Positions 47,153 to 58,434 are shown, counted from the stretch's first letter. The stretch is 64,000 bases of DNA from Myoxocephalus aenaeus (GCA_038501785.1 JBAMJR010000168.1:1306001-1370000), one strand, 5' to 3'. A program made the numbers and translations. Notes: generated by a model not told the origin, from the letters alone.

Positions 47153-47450
47153 AGGGCTGCAACAACGAATCGATAAAATCGATAAAAATCGATTATCAAA
47201 AGTGTTGGCAACGAATTCCGTTATCGATTCGTTGTGTCGCGCGATTATTACGCCAGTCAATAAGTCGCGGAGAAAGAAAAAAAAAAGAGCGGAGCAGAGC
47301 AATTGGCCGGCCAGCGTTTCTGAGATTGGAGTGAGACACGGAGAAAAGTTGAGGTCGTGATCTTAGCAATAAAACATCTTTGATGTGTCGAGTCTTGGCC
47401 AATCAGCGTTAAGATGTCTACAGCGTCTTCATTTCCCTCCAACTTGTTTT
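47153..47450 (+). mobile_element. hAT-like element, left end only
   Basis: It begins TAGGGCTGCAACAACGAATC, followed by ATCGATAAAATCGAT and AAAAATCGATTATC, a terminus very common in fish hAT MITEs. A matching right end (TTGCAGCCCTA) was not found downstream, so the copy is truncated or decayed and the given end is approximate. Confidence 0.55.
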
Positions 47451-48894
47451 TAATGGAAGCTAGTCAGCTTGCTATCACGTTAGCTAACGTGTTTGGGTTG
47501 TGTATTGTCGTTAAAGTTACTTTATGTTCCGTTACAGTTCAGTCTTGCTTGTAAAAAACGTAACGTGATGAAACCTGCCGTAACCCCCTGGTCTGGTTCA
47601 GTTCACCAGTCACTCGCTAACGTTAAACCGGCACACCGGCGGATCTGGCTGCAGGTTTTTTCTTTTTTTTACTCGAAGTAGAATGAATCAAATCACGTAG
47701 TTGGTTTTAGCCAACAACGTGACGTCGTGGTCGTAAGAGACCCATAAATGGATCAGATGATGTGAATGAAATAGTTTAAGGAAGAGGACGCTCTATATGT
47801 AGCGCAGCTTGATGCAGTACAGCATCAGTGCTTCATCAATAATGCATTTGCACTCTTTTTTTCTGACCAACACGTTTAATCCCTGTCCACCTTGGCTGCA
47901 GATTCCCCCAGTGGCGCCTTGCAAAGTGGGGAAGCATTGTGAAACGCTTAATCACATTGCCTGTTTGAACGGAACAGACCGGCGAGGAGAAGAGCTCGAT
48001 TACAATTCAATACAGGCGTTTTGCGGACAACTCACCACTCTCCCAGCAGCACAAGCGGAGCCATCCCCGGGCCCGTTTGCAGCGCGGTTGAACAGTAGTC
48101 ATGGATCAATTCACCAATCAATTGTTCAATCAACAAATACTTTTAAGCGGACGAGTTGAATAAGTTCATCACTGGACCTGAATCAGACACTCAGACCAGA
48201 TAAGCCTCCATGGAATCTAACACTATTGAAATCATGAAGCAACTACTCAGGAGGCCCGCCCACCCAGCTCTTTCTTAAAGCGATTATTAATTAATACCAT
48301 ACATACGGTCCTTTCTTTCTTAAGGTTCTAGAAACCTGTTTTGCCAAAACCTCTGGTCCAGACTATTTGTCAACATGCATCTGGATTGGATGAGCAAACA
48401 TTCAGCATCAGAGTTGAAGAATGAACATTAACATCATCCATCTGCCTATTAGCAGCAGCTATGCTAACCTTGGCGACCCGGCTGTGTTCTAACGTTAGCT
48501 TACAGCGGTCCTTTCCGGCTCGGCTCCTGACATATTTATCGGTAACGTATTGTGACGTCACCCACTGAACTCGAGTTCGCCATCTTCGCCGCCACCAGCT
48601 TGTTTTTTTAAACCTGACACGAGAAGGCGAATGCTCAACTTTGTTATTAGAGCGTCTCCTTGCTTTGTGAAGATAGTAAGGGTTAGCTCACAGCCAGCGC
48701 TCTACACTGCTCTCATGTGACGATACTCATACAGCTGACAACCTCAGGTCGACCCTGTTAGCTCCGCCAGCATGTTTTCTGTAAGCCCCCGTCTCAGGCG
48801 TCGCCATGTTGAGAGCCATTGAGAGGCAATTGAAACACTTCCAATCTTGTATAGTGCACCTTTACAGTTTTAAGACAAAAACATGGACAACAAC
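47451..48894. other. ZNRF1 intron 1, no gene seen
   Basis: No coding exon. Around 48545-48600 a GTGACGTCACCCACTG and TTCGCCATCTTCGCC stretch resembles, inverted, the ATGGCGACGGCC / GGGTGACGTCACG stretch at 55740-55815, so it is probably another piece of the R1-associated repeat. Confidence 0.45.
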
Positions 48895-49098
48895 GTGTTA
48901 GAGACCTGTCAATCACCTTGTAGCCCCGCCCTAAATCATCCCCTGCTGTATGGTCTGTTTGACTCTAAATGAGCATAATTTACTAAATGAACATCATGCT
49001 GTATTGAAGAAGACTTGAAACTAGAGATTGAGACATAAACTCATGTTTACAATGTTTACTGAGGGAATACATCAAGAGAGAAGTAGAGTCATTTTCTT
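48895..49098 (-). repeat. R1 tail without tandem units
   Basis: The reverse complement matches the 200-bp tail downstream of the 73-bp units at 55525-55690 and 62410-62620: TTCCCTCAGTAAACATTG, TCAAGTCTTCTTCAATACAG and CATGATGTTCATTTAGTAAA. The tandem head is absent here. Confidence 0.85.
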
Positions 49099-50242
49099 AA
49101 CTTGAATGCATCCGCTTTGGACAAATTAGATCAGAGGTGTTCATGATACTGAACATTCGTGAACTCTGTATTGATTCTATTCAGGAATTCCGTCCGACCT
49201 CTTTTCTACAGGGGAAAGCTGAGAACATATTGTTCATATGATTCAGAGAGGAGTTCTACAATGAAACGAGATTTAACCCATTGCAAATAGTAAGCAAATA
49301 TAAATACAGTACTCTCTCTTCTTCTTCCTTTTTGAAGATGTGCTTCTTTAAAGAAATGGATAGCAATGCAGAGAGGGGACACACACACACACACACACAG
49401 TGGAAAAAACCCAGTTCTATCCTCTCAAGCAGACACATGGCCACCGTTGGCTTAAACCAGGTTAGATGGTGAACTGATGAAGCTGCGTGTAAGCTGCTCT
49501 CTGAGAGTTCACTCACCCATCTGAGGTGAAAAGCAATCACTCAGCAGCCTCTGTCCCCATCTCTTTGTCTCACTGAGTGGATGTCTGCATGCTATTGTTT
49601 TCAGATTACAGACACATAAGTCAATCTTCCGCTTCCATACACTGGTGCTTTTTAATTTACTATAAATGACAATAGTGATACAAACGTACCTTGTTTCTAC
49701 AGGACAGTGATCTGATTAAAGGAGTCACTCAAAGTCAAGCTCACATAACAAAATGGCATATTTCTTCAGTGACATTGTTGCATAGTTGTTTAGTTATGGT
49801 GATAAAGCTGACAATAAAAGGTTATCTGACCTATTAGAACCATAGTGGGTTTTTCCGACCGGTAGAAGTATCCTTTTTGGTTCCTGATCAAACATAATAT
49901 CATTTCCAGCTGGAGCCCTTTCAGAGCGTTCTAGACAGAACCATTTGTGAAGTCCCCTACAGAGGTGTAATGCTCCATAGTGTAATGGATTCCATGTGAT
50001 AACGCTGATCCCTACCCAGAACACTCTGGAGGTTCGATTCAGAACATTTAAACCTTCTCAGGGTGTTAACCTAAACTAACCCATGGGCATCTACTTAGAA
50101 CCATTTTACATTCCAAGGGTTCCCTTTAGGACCCAATCATTTCCTTTCATATGTCCTCTGCCCTTCTCCACATTAACCAATAAAACCACATCCAGCTCTC
50201 ACTGCCCAACAACCTATCCCAACCCTTAACCATTATATTCAT
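49099..50242. other. ZNRF1 intron 1, no gene seen
   Basis: Unique-looking; a short (CA)n at 49380-49400. No exon recognised. Confidence 0.5.
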
Positions 50243-50460
50243 TCAAGACCAATGTCTAACATTAACCAGTCAAGATCAATGCCTAACATTAACCAGTCAA
50301 GATCAATGCCTAACCTTAACCAGTCAAGATCAATGTCTAACATTAACCAGTCAAGATCAATGTCTAACATTAACCAGTCAAGATCAATGCCTAACCTTAA
50401 CCAGTCAAGATCAATGCCTAACCTTAACCAGTCAAGATCAATGTCTAACATTAACCATTC
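50243..50460. repeat. 27-bp minisatellite, 8 copies
   Basis: The unit is ACCAGTCAAGATCAATG followed by TCTAACATTA or CCTAACCTTA. The length is divisible by three, so open frames on both strands (NQSRSM repeats) are artefacts. Confidence 0.96.
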
Positions 50461-51211
50461 ACAACTTGTGGGTTACCTTCTAGACACAAGCCCTCCTGTA
50501 TGTCATACCCGTCTCTCTCTCCCCTTGTTTCCTGTCTGCCTCTTCACTCTCAACTCTCATCCGTGTCTGAGATCTCAGCCTTCACTCCAATACAATGGAG
50601 GTCAATAGAATTTATTTTTCATTTTGTGGTGCTAAAAATTTAGAAAAAGCATCCAAACAGTAAGAGTCTAAATCATCTTCCCTGTTACGCTAAGTGCATA
50701 CTTCCCTGTGGACACGTTCTTATTGGATCTCTAGATAGATTAATTCAGACTCCAGAACTTTGGCCGACCTTTATATGCCGTATGTCCTACTTGTAATGAT
50801 GCAGCCTTGGGATGAGCGGACGGAAAAGAAAAACCTTTCCCAGTTCTCTCTGGCAGAGAGAATGATTAAGGGTCTGCGGCCTGAAATAACTCTTCCTCGC
50901 CGCTGCTCGGCCCGGTGCTTGCATCATGGGGTTTAGGATTTGGAGAGATGAAAAAGAGCCATCCGCACCAGATTCCGATCGTTGACAAGCGCACGTAGAC
51001 GCACTCCAACGTATACATGGGGTCGAGGCTGAAAGCAGCGAAGTGCTTCTTTAGGCACAGAAATAAATCACCCTCCCACACACGCAGCGCCGCAGCACAC
51101 ACACACACAAACACGCCGCTGATCCATCGCATCCGCGGGCCACGCGGTCGGCTGGATGTTGTGGCTGCGGGATTCGAGAATATAGGTCAGCGCTGCGATT
51201 TATTCCTCTGC

Positions 51212-51242
<31 letters not shown>

Positions 51243-52189
51243 ACACACACACACACATTCACACTCTCCCCATCTTCCCTCTCCTCTTTCCTCCCTGTTA
51301 GCTCAGCGCAGTGCACACACAGAGGAGGCACATAAGGACACACACACACGTTCTGCATGCATACCAGGGCAGAATGATGCGAGCGAGGTTTGGAGATGGG
51401 TTTTTGTTGGTGTGACAACGACACTGCTGTTATTCTAGACACACAGACACACACACTTCCCTCACCTTTGCAAATGTCGCCTCGACCTCACTATTCCTTT
51501 ACTGGCTGACTTTCGCTGCATGCACGCACGCACACACACACACACACACACACAAATGCTATTTACACACGCATCTGCAGAAAGAAGAAAAGGCACAGCA
51601 CGAGGTCAGGAAAAAGAGAGAGGGAGCGATGAAAAGGAGGAGAAGACAGTTACGTTCGCTCCTTGGAGCTGAGTTGAAATGGTCCCTACGAGCAGCAAAG
51701 GGTATGAAGGCTATCAGAGGTGGCACTGGGCGTGTGGCTGCATGTCAACACGGTAATAAGTACCGCCATTGCTCTGGGTTTGCCAATTATGAGCGGCTCC
51801 GGCTCCGGCGGTCGGCGTGGCAGTCGGTGGGCAAGGCGACTGTTGCCATGGACGGCGCCTAAATGTCGTCACGGCGGAGCAAAAGAGGAGATAACCCTCT
51901 GACTTTGGGCAGCGAGCGGAGCGTTTACACAGACGGTGTTCCACACCAACAGGCCACTGCACTACATCAGGGAGTTACATGAGGCTTACAGGAAAATATC
52001 CATCATGCAATGGCACATGGTTCAATTTGGCACAATGTAGGTAGTTTGTGTTGCAGTGACTTTCCTGCTTTATCCACTTCCTGTTTGGTCTCTTTCTACT
52101 GAAGCAAGTGATGTCCTACATTTCCCAGAATGCCCTGGAACAACCCAACAGGGAAGGAGCACACACTCACTGCAAACCATAATTCCCAC
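50461..52189. other. ZNRF1 intron 1, no gene seen; CT/CA microsatellites
   Basis: (CT)n followed by (CA)n at 51213-51257 and (CA)n at 51530-51555. The 51600-51960 stretch is GC-rich (GGCTCCGGCTCCGGCGG), but neither strand shows the ZNRF1 N-terminal exon or another recognisable exon. Confidence 0.5.
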
Positions 52190-52445
52190 GAAAAACTCTT
52201 CTTGTGTCGTGTAATCAGTGCAATTACAGAAAGTTAATTGCAGCGATTGTGATCATTTTCATTTTTTAAGCAAATTGCCCCCAAAAAAATCAAGCAAACA
52301 AAATGCTGGTTCCAGCCTCTTTTCTTTGTCTGGACACATCGTAAGTTGGATGTGTTTGGGTTTTGGCCGGACAAAATGAGCCATTGGAAGACCTTCAGAA
52401 TGAATGATTAATTGAGAAAATAATCAGCAGCATTTGTAGCGCCAA
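52190..52445 (-). repeat. Dispersed repeat R5, uninterrupted copy
   Basis: The reverse complement aligns with 54250-54545: GATTATTTTCTCAATAAA-type start, CTCATTTTGTC(C/T)GGCC, AAACCCAAACACATCC, AAAAGAGGCTGGAA and TTTTGGGGG. It lacks the extra 95 bp found in the 54-kb copy. Confidence 0.8.
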
Positions 52446-52479
52446 GCTATTCATATTGAATATATGGCATTTATTATTG

Positions 52480-52930
52480 ATTCTTAACCATAGGGCCGCG
52501 GCCTCCCATTGGGCCGGGAGCGCCACCTAGAGGGCCGCCAAAAACGTTCAGTTTTTCACCTGTGGGCCGCGACCACATATTATTTATCAAATTTCTTTTT
52601 TTTCTCTGTTTTTTTAGAGTCCCCCTTGTTTTTGTTGATAAATCGAATAATTAGTTATTTGTGTGTTAATACTCCTGACTTGAGCCTTTAAATTAGTTAT
52701 TGTATTAGCTTGATTTGTTCCATCACATTGTATCATGTCATTTATTTGACAAGGTGTTTGGTTGTTGAACTGTAGGTAGATTTGATTTAGTTATTGAATA
52801 CAAATCAAACCAAGAGTGAGATCAATTAGTTAATAAACCAATACAGTGTTAATATTTGAATGGGCCCCGGGGCACTTTGTACTTTGTAAAGTTGGGCCCC
52901 GAGGTCAAAAAGGTTAAGAAACCCTGCTGT
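52480..52930. mobile_element. hAT-like non-autonomous element
   Basis: The left end reads TTCTTAACCATAGGGCCGC and the right end reads AAAAAGGTTAAGAAACCCTG, sharing TTCTTAACC as an inverted repeat. GC-rich subterminal parts (GGGCCGGGAGCGCC, GGGCCCCGGGGC) flank an AT-rich core. Such TTCTTAACC...GGGCC elements are common in vertebrate hAT families. No ORF. Confidence 0.65.
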
Positions 52931-53707
52931 ATGCGATACAGTAGCCGGTCAGTTTTTTTTTCTTCGGAAGGTTCATGTTTAATTTCATAAAAGTACGATC
53001 ATGTTTCTCGCTGAGATTTAATTAGAACGCATCATGATAAAGTTCGCCCAATACCCATTTTCAGCAAATAGAGCCTGAACGCATCATAATGTAACTCAAT
53101 GCTACTCCCGTTAGCTGTCCGTTATTTAGGCAAAGCTGTAAAGTAAACCTTTTTCATCAGAGAGCTTCAGAGGTGCTGTTTCCCCTGCTCTCAGTCTTTG
53201 TGCTATGCTACGCTAAGCTAAGCTAATTGGCTGCTGGCTCCAGCTACATATTTAGCATACAGATGTGGGAGTGGTATCGATCTTCTCGTCTAACTCTCGG
53301 CAAGAAAGCAAATAAGTGTATTTCCTCAAGTGCTGCAGGTGAGTACACTTTGGATTCTGGGTAATTTGACTGTCATCTTTTTCTTTTCGTTTTTAGATGA
53401 GTTGATGAAATGAATTGCTAATAAAATCCAAGCCAAACTGAGACGGAACATAATAGTTAGTTGGAGTTGCCCATCGGAGCGTGCAGCCACGCTGTGATTG
53501 GTTGTTCCCCGTGTTGTTGACTGATCCCTGTCGGGCCCACAGGGCTCTCTGGAGAGACAGCCTCTGAGGGGTTGATGGGGCGTTCAGGGACTCTCTGATC
53601 CTAATTTAACCCCGGTGACGGCGGATCGTACAGACCTCCAAGCTGTGGCTCTGTCCTTTCCTTTTCTCTGTGTGATTAAACATTTCTCTTTCCCTCATTT
53701 CACCTCT
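52931..53707. other. ZNRF1 intron 1, no gene seen
   Basis: Unique-looking DNA, no exon recognised. Confidence 0.5.
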
Positions 53708-54150
53708 CAGGGTTCATACACATTCTGACCAATAGGTTTCATGACTTTTCCATGACTTTAAACCAAATGTCCATGAGCAAACATTTAGTGAAATCTGGGT
53801 GTAAACATGAAAAAGTGAGTAAATGTAGTATTTAAACTAACAATGAGAATACAAAGCAGACAGTAAACCTTAAATGACACAAATGAATGAGACAATAGTT
53901 TGATTAAAAGAATAAACATTTATATAGATGCCTGTATGTATGCCTGCTTATATTTTGAGCGTCTTTCTTTTAAAAGCATATTAATTATTTCAAACTCAGC
54001 GTAAATGAACGATATGAACACATGAATATAACACATTTACATGACTTTTACAACACTTTTGGGAATTTATTTTTTTCAAGGACTTTTCCAGGCCTGGAAC
54101 CATTTTAAAATTCCATGACTTCTCCAGGTTTTCCATGAGCGTATGACCCT
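53708..54150 (+). mobile_element. R2 hAT-like MITE, copy 4
   Basis: It starts CAGGGTTCATACACATTC and ends CCATGAGCGTATGACCCT. It is full length with small differences from the copies near 18.5, 23.3 and 30.0 kb. All four are in the same orientation. Confidence 0.86.
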
Positions 54151-54249
54151 CTGCCTCCCAGCCAATCTAAGGTCACGTTACCTCAGTCAGACAAAAACAA
54201 CGACGGACATGTTTCTCGTTGTTTCTGTTTCTGTTACGCTCTCCTCTCT

Positions 54250-54545
54250 CCTTTATCAATAAATCTGCTGATTATTTTCTCAATAAATCGTTCATTCTGA
54301 AGTCTTCCAATTGCTCATTTTGTCTGGCCAAAACCCAAACACATCCAATTTACGATTGTCTGGTTTTAGTAGTTGTGTTTATTTGCCAATAAGGCAAACA
54401 GCTCAATGAAGACACTGTCGTCATTGGACCTTAATAGTCCAAGTGGAACCTTGAAAGAAAAGAGGCTGGAAACAGTATTTTGTTTGCTTGTTTTTTTGGG
54501 GGAAATTTGCTTGATGAAAATGATCACAACAAGATGTTGTGATTA
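54250..54545 (+). repeat. Dispersed repeat R5 interrupted by a 95-bp insert
   Basis: Same family as 52190-52445. Between CACATCCAATTTACGATTG and AAAGAAAAGAGGCTGG lies an extra segment (about 54362-54455) containing GTAGTTGTGTTTATTTGCC, GGCAAACAGCTCAATG and ATGACG-type blocks. The same segment occurs inverted and alone at 61437-61535, so it is itself mobile. Confidence 0.75.
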
Positions 54546-54550
54546 TAAAA

Positions 54551-54637
54551 AAATAGACGGAGAGAGATGGAGATGGAGGAGAGGATGGAGGCTGGCCAGC
54601 CTCCATCCTCTCCTCCATCTCTCTCCGTCTATTTTTC
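54551..54637. repeat. Near-perfect palindrome, arms over 40 bp
   Basis: It is centred between 54595 and 54596 (GCTGGCCAGC). The inner 25 bp of each arm match exactly. The left arm then has six extra bases (AGATGG type) before pairing resumes for 16 bp (AAAAATAGACGGAGAG with CTCTCCGTCTATTTTT). Confidence 0.95.
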
Positions 54638-55244
54638 TCTTTATCTTGTTCTGTCCTGTTCCCATGGAAACTGCCGGTCTTTCCGGTAAGGTGAGGAGAG
54701 TTTTTGTCGGAGAGAGAGTTGCTGTAAGTTGTGATGTAATCAAGCCAACCGTTTCCAGGGCTGCCGTTTATGGTCATGTCAGTGGTAGGCTGCCGACGAT
54801 CCGGCTTCCTGCTGTCTGACTCTCTGAGGTGGAGTGTGTGTGTGTGTGTGTGAGTGTGTGTGTGTGAGAGAGAGAAAGGTATACTACAAATACTGCTGTC
54901 TCATCCACTTATTGTCTACGCCGTCTGTCTGTGTATGTACGGCTCTATTTGCGGCTCCTGCTGCTACAAGATGGAGGTGACAAAAGGAACCTGGTTGCAG
55001 TTAAAGGTGGAGCAAGGACACCACATATCAATGGAGTACAACAGCATTAAAAAGACAACCATCATCGCAAAAAATGAAAACACTGGACATGAAATCCAGA
55101 GTGTATATGTCCTGAGGACATTCGTTAAAAAAAAGTAAGTCTTAAAGGATTAATTTGGTGTTTTCCATTAAGACGAAGAAGAGTTTACAGCCATTCTAGC
55201 AGCCAGGACACAACTGAAAAGTGAAGCCAATGCAGAAGCGCCTT
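54638..55244. other. ZNRF1 intron 1, no gene seen
   Basis: A short (TG)n/(GA)n run lies near 54833-54877. An open frame at 54854 has no recognisable domain. Confidence 0.45.
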
Positions 55245-55690
55245 AAAGGTGCATTCTCTCTACTGACCACCAGGGGGCGACTCCTAGGGTTGTATAGAAG
55301 TCTATGCGTCGTGTTAAAGCTGCATTCTCTCTCCTGACCACCATGGGGCGACTCCTCTGTTTGTATAGAAGTATATGCTTCATGTGTTAAAGCTGCATTA
55401 TTTCTACTGACCACCAGGGGTGACTCCTCTGGTTGTATAGAAGTATATGCTTCATGTGTTAAAGCTGCATTCTCTCTAATGTCCACCAGGGGGTGACTCC
55501 TCTGGTTGTATAGAAGTCTATATAAATGACTCTACTTCTCTTGATTTATTCCCTCAGTAAACATTGTAAACATGAGTCTCAATCTCTAGTTTCAAGTCTT
55601 CTTCAATACAGCATGATGTTCATTTAGTAAATAATGGTCATTTAGAGTCAAACAGACCAGAAAGCAGGGGATGCTTTAGGGCGTTTGGTC
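55245..55690 (+). repeat. Family R1 repeat: four 73-bp tandem units plus tail
   Basis: The units share AAAGCTGCATTCTCTC, a CCACCAGGGGGCGAC-type core, GGTTGTATAGAAGT and ATGCTTCATGTGTT. The best core is CCACCAGGGGGCGA at 55267-55280; unit 2 has CCACCATGGGGCGA at 55338-55351. The tail (TTCCCTCAGTAAACATTG to AGCAGGGGATGCTTTAGG) is shared with 62410-62620 and 48895-49098. Confidence 0.9.
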
Positions 55691-55828
55691 GTACTTAGCT
55701 CCACCCTCTTGTGTCACTTCTAGGTTGCAAAAAACCAAGATGGCGACGGCCAAAATGCAGAACTTGAGGCTTCATAACGTCAGTCCACAAACCAGTGGGT
55801 GACGTCACGCTGACTACGTCTATGGCAG

Positions 55829-55860
55829 GGGTGTCAAACATACGGATCCGGCCCGCCAGG
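55829..55860 (+). mobile_element. hAT-like terminus (CAGGGGTGTCAAAC type)
   Basis: CAGGGGTGTCAAACATACGG followed by ATCCGGCCCGCC is a common hAT left end in vertebrates. No matching right end was found, so it is a remnant. Confidence 0.5.
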
Positions 55861-55874
55861 GGGTTCAACCTGTA

Positions 55875-55926
55875 AAACCTGTATATAAGAATCCCTTTGC
55901 AATAAGGGATTCTTATATACAGGTTT
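55875..55926. repeat. Perfect hairpin: 23-bp arms, 6-base loop
   Basis: AAACCTGTATATAAGAATCC + CTT (55875-55897), loop TGCAAT, then the exact reverse complement (55904-55926). No mismatch. Confidence 0.97.
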
Positions 55927-56309
55927 GACCTTGAAATAGGAGATAATATTTGTGAAATTGTTGGCTTGTTTATAACCTGAGGCTCTGACTGTCTGCTTCT
56001 TGCCCAGTGGACACTGTTCTATAAGCAATGACATTAGTAATGATGGGCAAAGCTTCAAATTACACCAAAAGCATTACAATTCCAGAAAATATTGGGTTTA
56101 TGGATTACCGAAAAGGGGCAGAACCTAAAACCTTTCAGGAATGTTGAAACACACAACACATTGCATCGGAGCGGGTGATCAGCAATCACTTAAGATAAGT
56201 GGAAGGTTCCACTGAGGAACAATCTCAATAACATATTTCTGGTCCCCAAGCTGCAGACACCTTCATCTCTCGTAATATGTCAGGGAATTTTACAATTAAA
56301 ACCAAACCA
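55927..56309. other. No gene seen before the LINE
   Basis: The sequence up to about 56310 does not continue the endonuclease reading frame of the LINE, which marks its 5' truncation point. Confidence 0.5.
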
Positions 56310-56835
56310 AAGAGCATTCTGGACCACTGTTACACCACAATCAGTGGGGCTTATCACGCCGTTCCTCGTGCTGCTCTGGGAAACTCTGACCACGCCATGG
56401 TTCACCTGATTCCCTCATACAGGCAGAAACTAAAGCTCTGCAAACCTGTGGTGAGGAAATTCAAGAAGTGGACCAGTGAGGCTCTGGAGGATCTTCGGGC
56501 GTGCTTGGACTGCACAGACTGGGATGTCTTCAGTACTGCTACTAACAGTCTGGATGAGTACACAGAGGCTGTAACTTCCTACATCAGCTTCTGTGAGGAC
56601 AGCTGTGTTCCAACCAGCTCCAGGGTGAGTTATAACAACGACAAACCCTGGTTCACAGCGGAACTCAGAAAGCTAAGACTGCAAAAGGACCAGGCATTCA
56701 GGAGTGGGGACAAGGACCTGTACACAGAGTCAAAATACAGGTTTAGCAAGGCGGTGAGAGATGCTAAACGACTGTACTCTGAGAAACTGCAACAACAGCT
56801 ATCAGCAAGTGACTCTGCTTCTGTCTGGAGAGGCT
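56310..56835 (+). pseudogene. LINE endonuclease C-terminus and linker, frameshifted
   Basis: It reads SILDHCYTTISGAYHAVPRA, then GNSDHAMVHLIPSYRQKLK (the SDH motif near the end of APE-type endonucleases), KPWFTAELRKLRLQKDQ and RDAKRLYSEKLQQQL to SASDSASVWRG. After that a base appears to be missing, since the expected continuation reads on in another frame, and an A/C homopolymer at 56851-56866 shifts again. The protein is therefore not continuous with the reverse transcriptase below. Confidence 0.85.
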
Positions 56836-56859
56836 CAGGCAGATCACCAACTAAAAAAA

Positions 56860-58434
56860 AACCCCCACGGCATGAACGACCTCCGCCTGGCAGACGAGCT
56901 GAACGAGTTCTACTGTCGCTTTGAAAGACAATGGAGCAGTCCTGACGCCACGCCCCACAGGCCCATCAACCAGCCACAGACCATCATCTCCCCCTCCCCC
57001 AGCCCATCGGGGGCTCACGCCTCCCCAGCGACGACCCTCACTATTCTGGAGAGGGACGTCAACAGGCTCTTCAAAAAGCAGAACCCCCGCAAAGCAGCGG
57101 GCCCGGACTCTGTCTCCCCCTCCACCCTGAAGCATTGTGCTGATCAGCTGTCTCCGGTGTTCACTGAGATCTTCAACACCTCCCTGGAGACATGCCACGT
57201 GCCAGCCTGCTTCAAGGCCTCCACCATCATCCCCGTCCCCAAGAAACCCAGGATCACAGGACTCAATGACTACAGGCCCGTCGCCCTGACCTCTGTGGTC
57301 ATGAAGTCTTTTGAGCGCCTGGTCCTGTCCCACCTCAAAACCCTGACTGACCCACTCCTGGACCCTCTGCAGTTCGCCTACATGGCCAACAGGTCTGTAG
57401 ACGATGCTGTCAACATGGCCCTCCACTACATCCTCCAGCATCTGGACTCCCCAGGAACCTACGCCAGGATCCTGTTCGTGGACTTCAGCTCTGCTTTCAA
57501 TACAATCATCCCGTCTCTGCTGCAGGACAAGCTCTCCCAGCTGCACGTGCCCGACTCCACCTGCAGGTGGATCACAGACTTCCTGACTGACAGGAAGCAG
57601 CACGTGAGGCTGGGGAAACACGTCTCAGGCTCTCGGACCACCAGCACCGGTTCCCCCCAAGGCTGCGTTCTTTCCCCTCTGCTCTTCTCGCTGTACACCA
57701 ACAGCTGCACCTCCAGTCACCAGTCCGTCAAGCTCCTGAAGTTCGCGGATGACACCACCCTCATTGGACTTATCTCTGGTGGGGACGAGTCCGCCTACAG
57801 GTGGGAGACTGACCACCTGGAGACCTGGTGCAGCCAGAACAACCTGGAGCTCAACGCTCTGAAGACAGTGGAGATGGTTGTGGACTACAGGAAGAACGCA
57901 GCCCCACCCGCCCCTCTCATCCTGTGTGACTCCCCCGTCGACGCTGTGGAGTCCTTCCGCTTCCTGGGCTCCATCATTTCCCAGGACCTCAAGTGGGAAC
58001 TGAACATCAGCTCCATCGCCAAGAAGGCCCAGCAGAGGATGTTCTTCCTGAGGCAGCTGAAGAAATTCAACCTGCCAAAGAAAATGATGGTGCACTTCTA
58101 CACTGCCATCGTTGAGTCCATCCTCTGCTCCTCCATCACCGTCTGGCACACCGCAGCCACTGCCAAGGACAAGGCCAGGCTGCAGCGCATCATCCGCTCT
58201 GCTGAGAGGGTGATTGGCTGTAATCTGCCATCCCTCCAGGACTTGTTCGCCTCCAGGACTCTGAGGCGAGCTAGGAAGATTGCAGCTGACCCCTCTCACC
58301 CTGGACATATCCTGTTCGAGTCCCTCCCCTCTGGCAGGAGGCTGAGGTCCATCAGGACCAAGACCTCACGCCACACAAACAGTTTCTTCCCGTCAGCAGT
58401 CGGGCTCATCAACAGGGCCCGGGTCCCCCACTGA
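56860..58434 (+). CDS. LINE reverse transcriptase (RT) domain, open to its stop
   Basis: A continuous frame of about 524 residues from NPHGMNDLRLADELNEFYCR to NRARVPH-stop. RT motifs are in order: RKAAGPDSVSPSTLKHCADQ and PVPKKPRITGLNDYRPVALT (fingers), LFVDFSSAFNTI (motif A, Asp, about 57475-57504), GSPQGCVLSPLLFSLY (motif B, about 57650-57690) and KFADDTTL (motif C, two catalytic Asp, about 57740-57760). FRFLGSIISQDLKW and a typical C-terminal region ending HTNSFFPSAVGLINRA follow. All visible catalytic residues are present, so the copy is young, but the frameshifts upstream and the truncated endonuclease mean it is not an autonomous element. It is GC-rich compared with its surroundings. 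Confidence 0.92.
   Translation, partial: NPHGMNDLRLADELNEFYCRFERQWSSPDATPHRPINQPQTIISPSPSPSGAHASPATTLTILERDVNRLFKKQNPRKAAGPDSVSPSTLKHCADQLSPVFTEIFNTSLETCHVPACFKASTIIPVPKKPRITGLNDYRPVALTSVVMKSFERLVLSHLKTLTDPLLDPLQFAYMANRSVDDAVNMALHYILQHLDSPGTYARILFVDFSSAFNTIIPSLLQDKLSQLHVPDSTCRWITDFLTDRKQHVRLGKHVSGSRTTSTGSPQGCVLSPLLFSLYTNSCTSSHQSVKLLKFADDTTLIGLISGGDESAYRWETDHLETWCSQNNLELNALKTVEMVVDYRKNAAPPAPLILCDSPVDAVESFRFLGSIISQDLKWELNISSIAKKAQQRMFFLRQLKKFNLPKKMMVHFYTAIVESILCSSITVWHTAATAKDKARLQRIIRSAERVIGCNLPSLQDLFASRTLRRARKIAADPSHPGHILFESLPSGRRLRSIRTKTSRHTNSFFPSAVGLINRARVPH

Noticed and set aside
50252..50608. Plus-strand frame with nine-residue NQSRSM repeats
   Set aside because: It is the 27-bp minisatellite, open on both strands because the unit length is a multiple of three.
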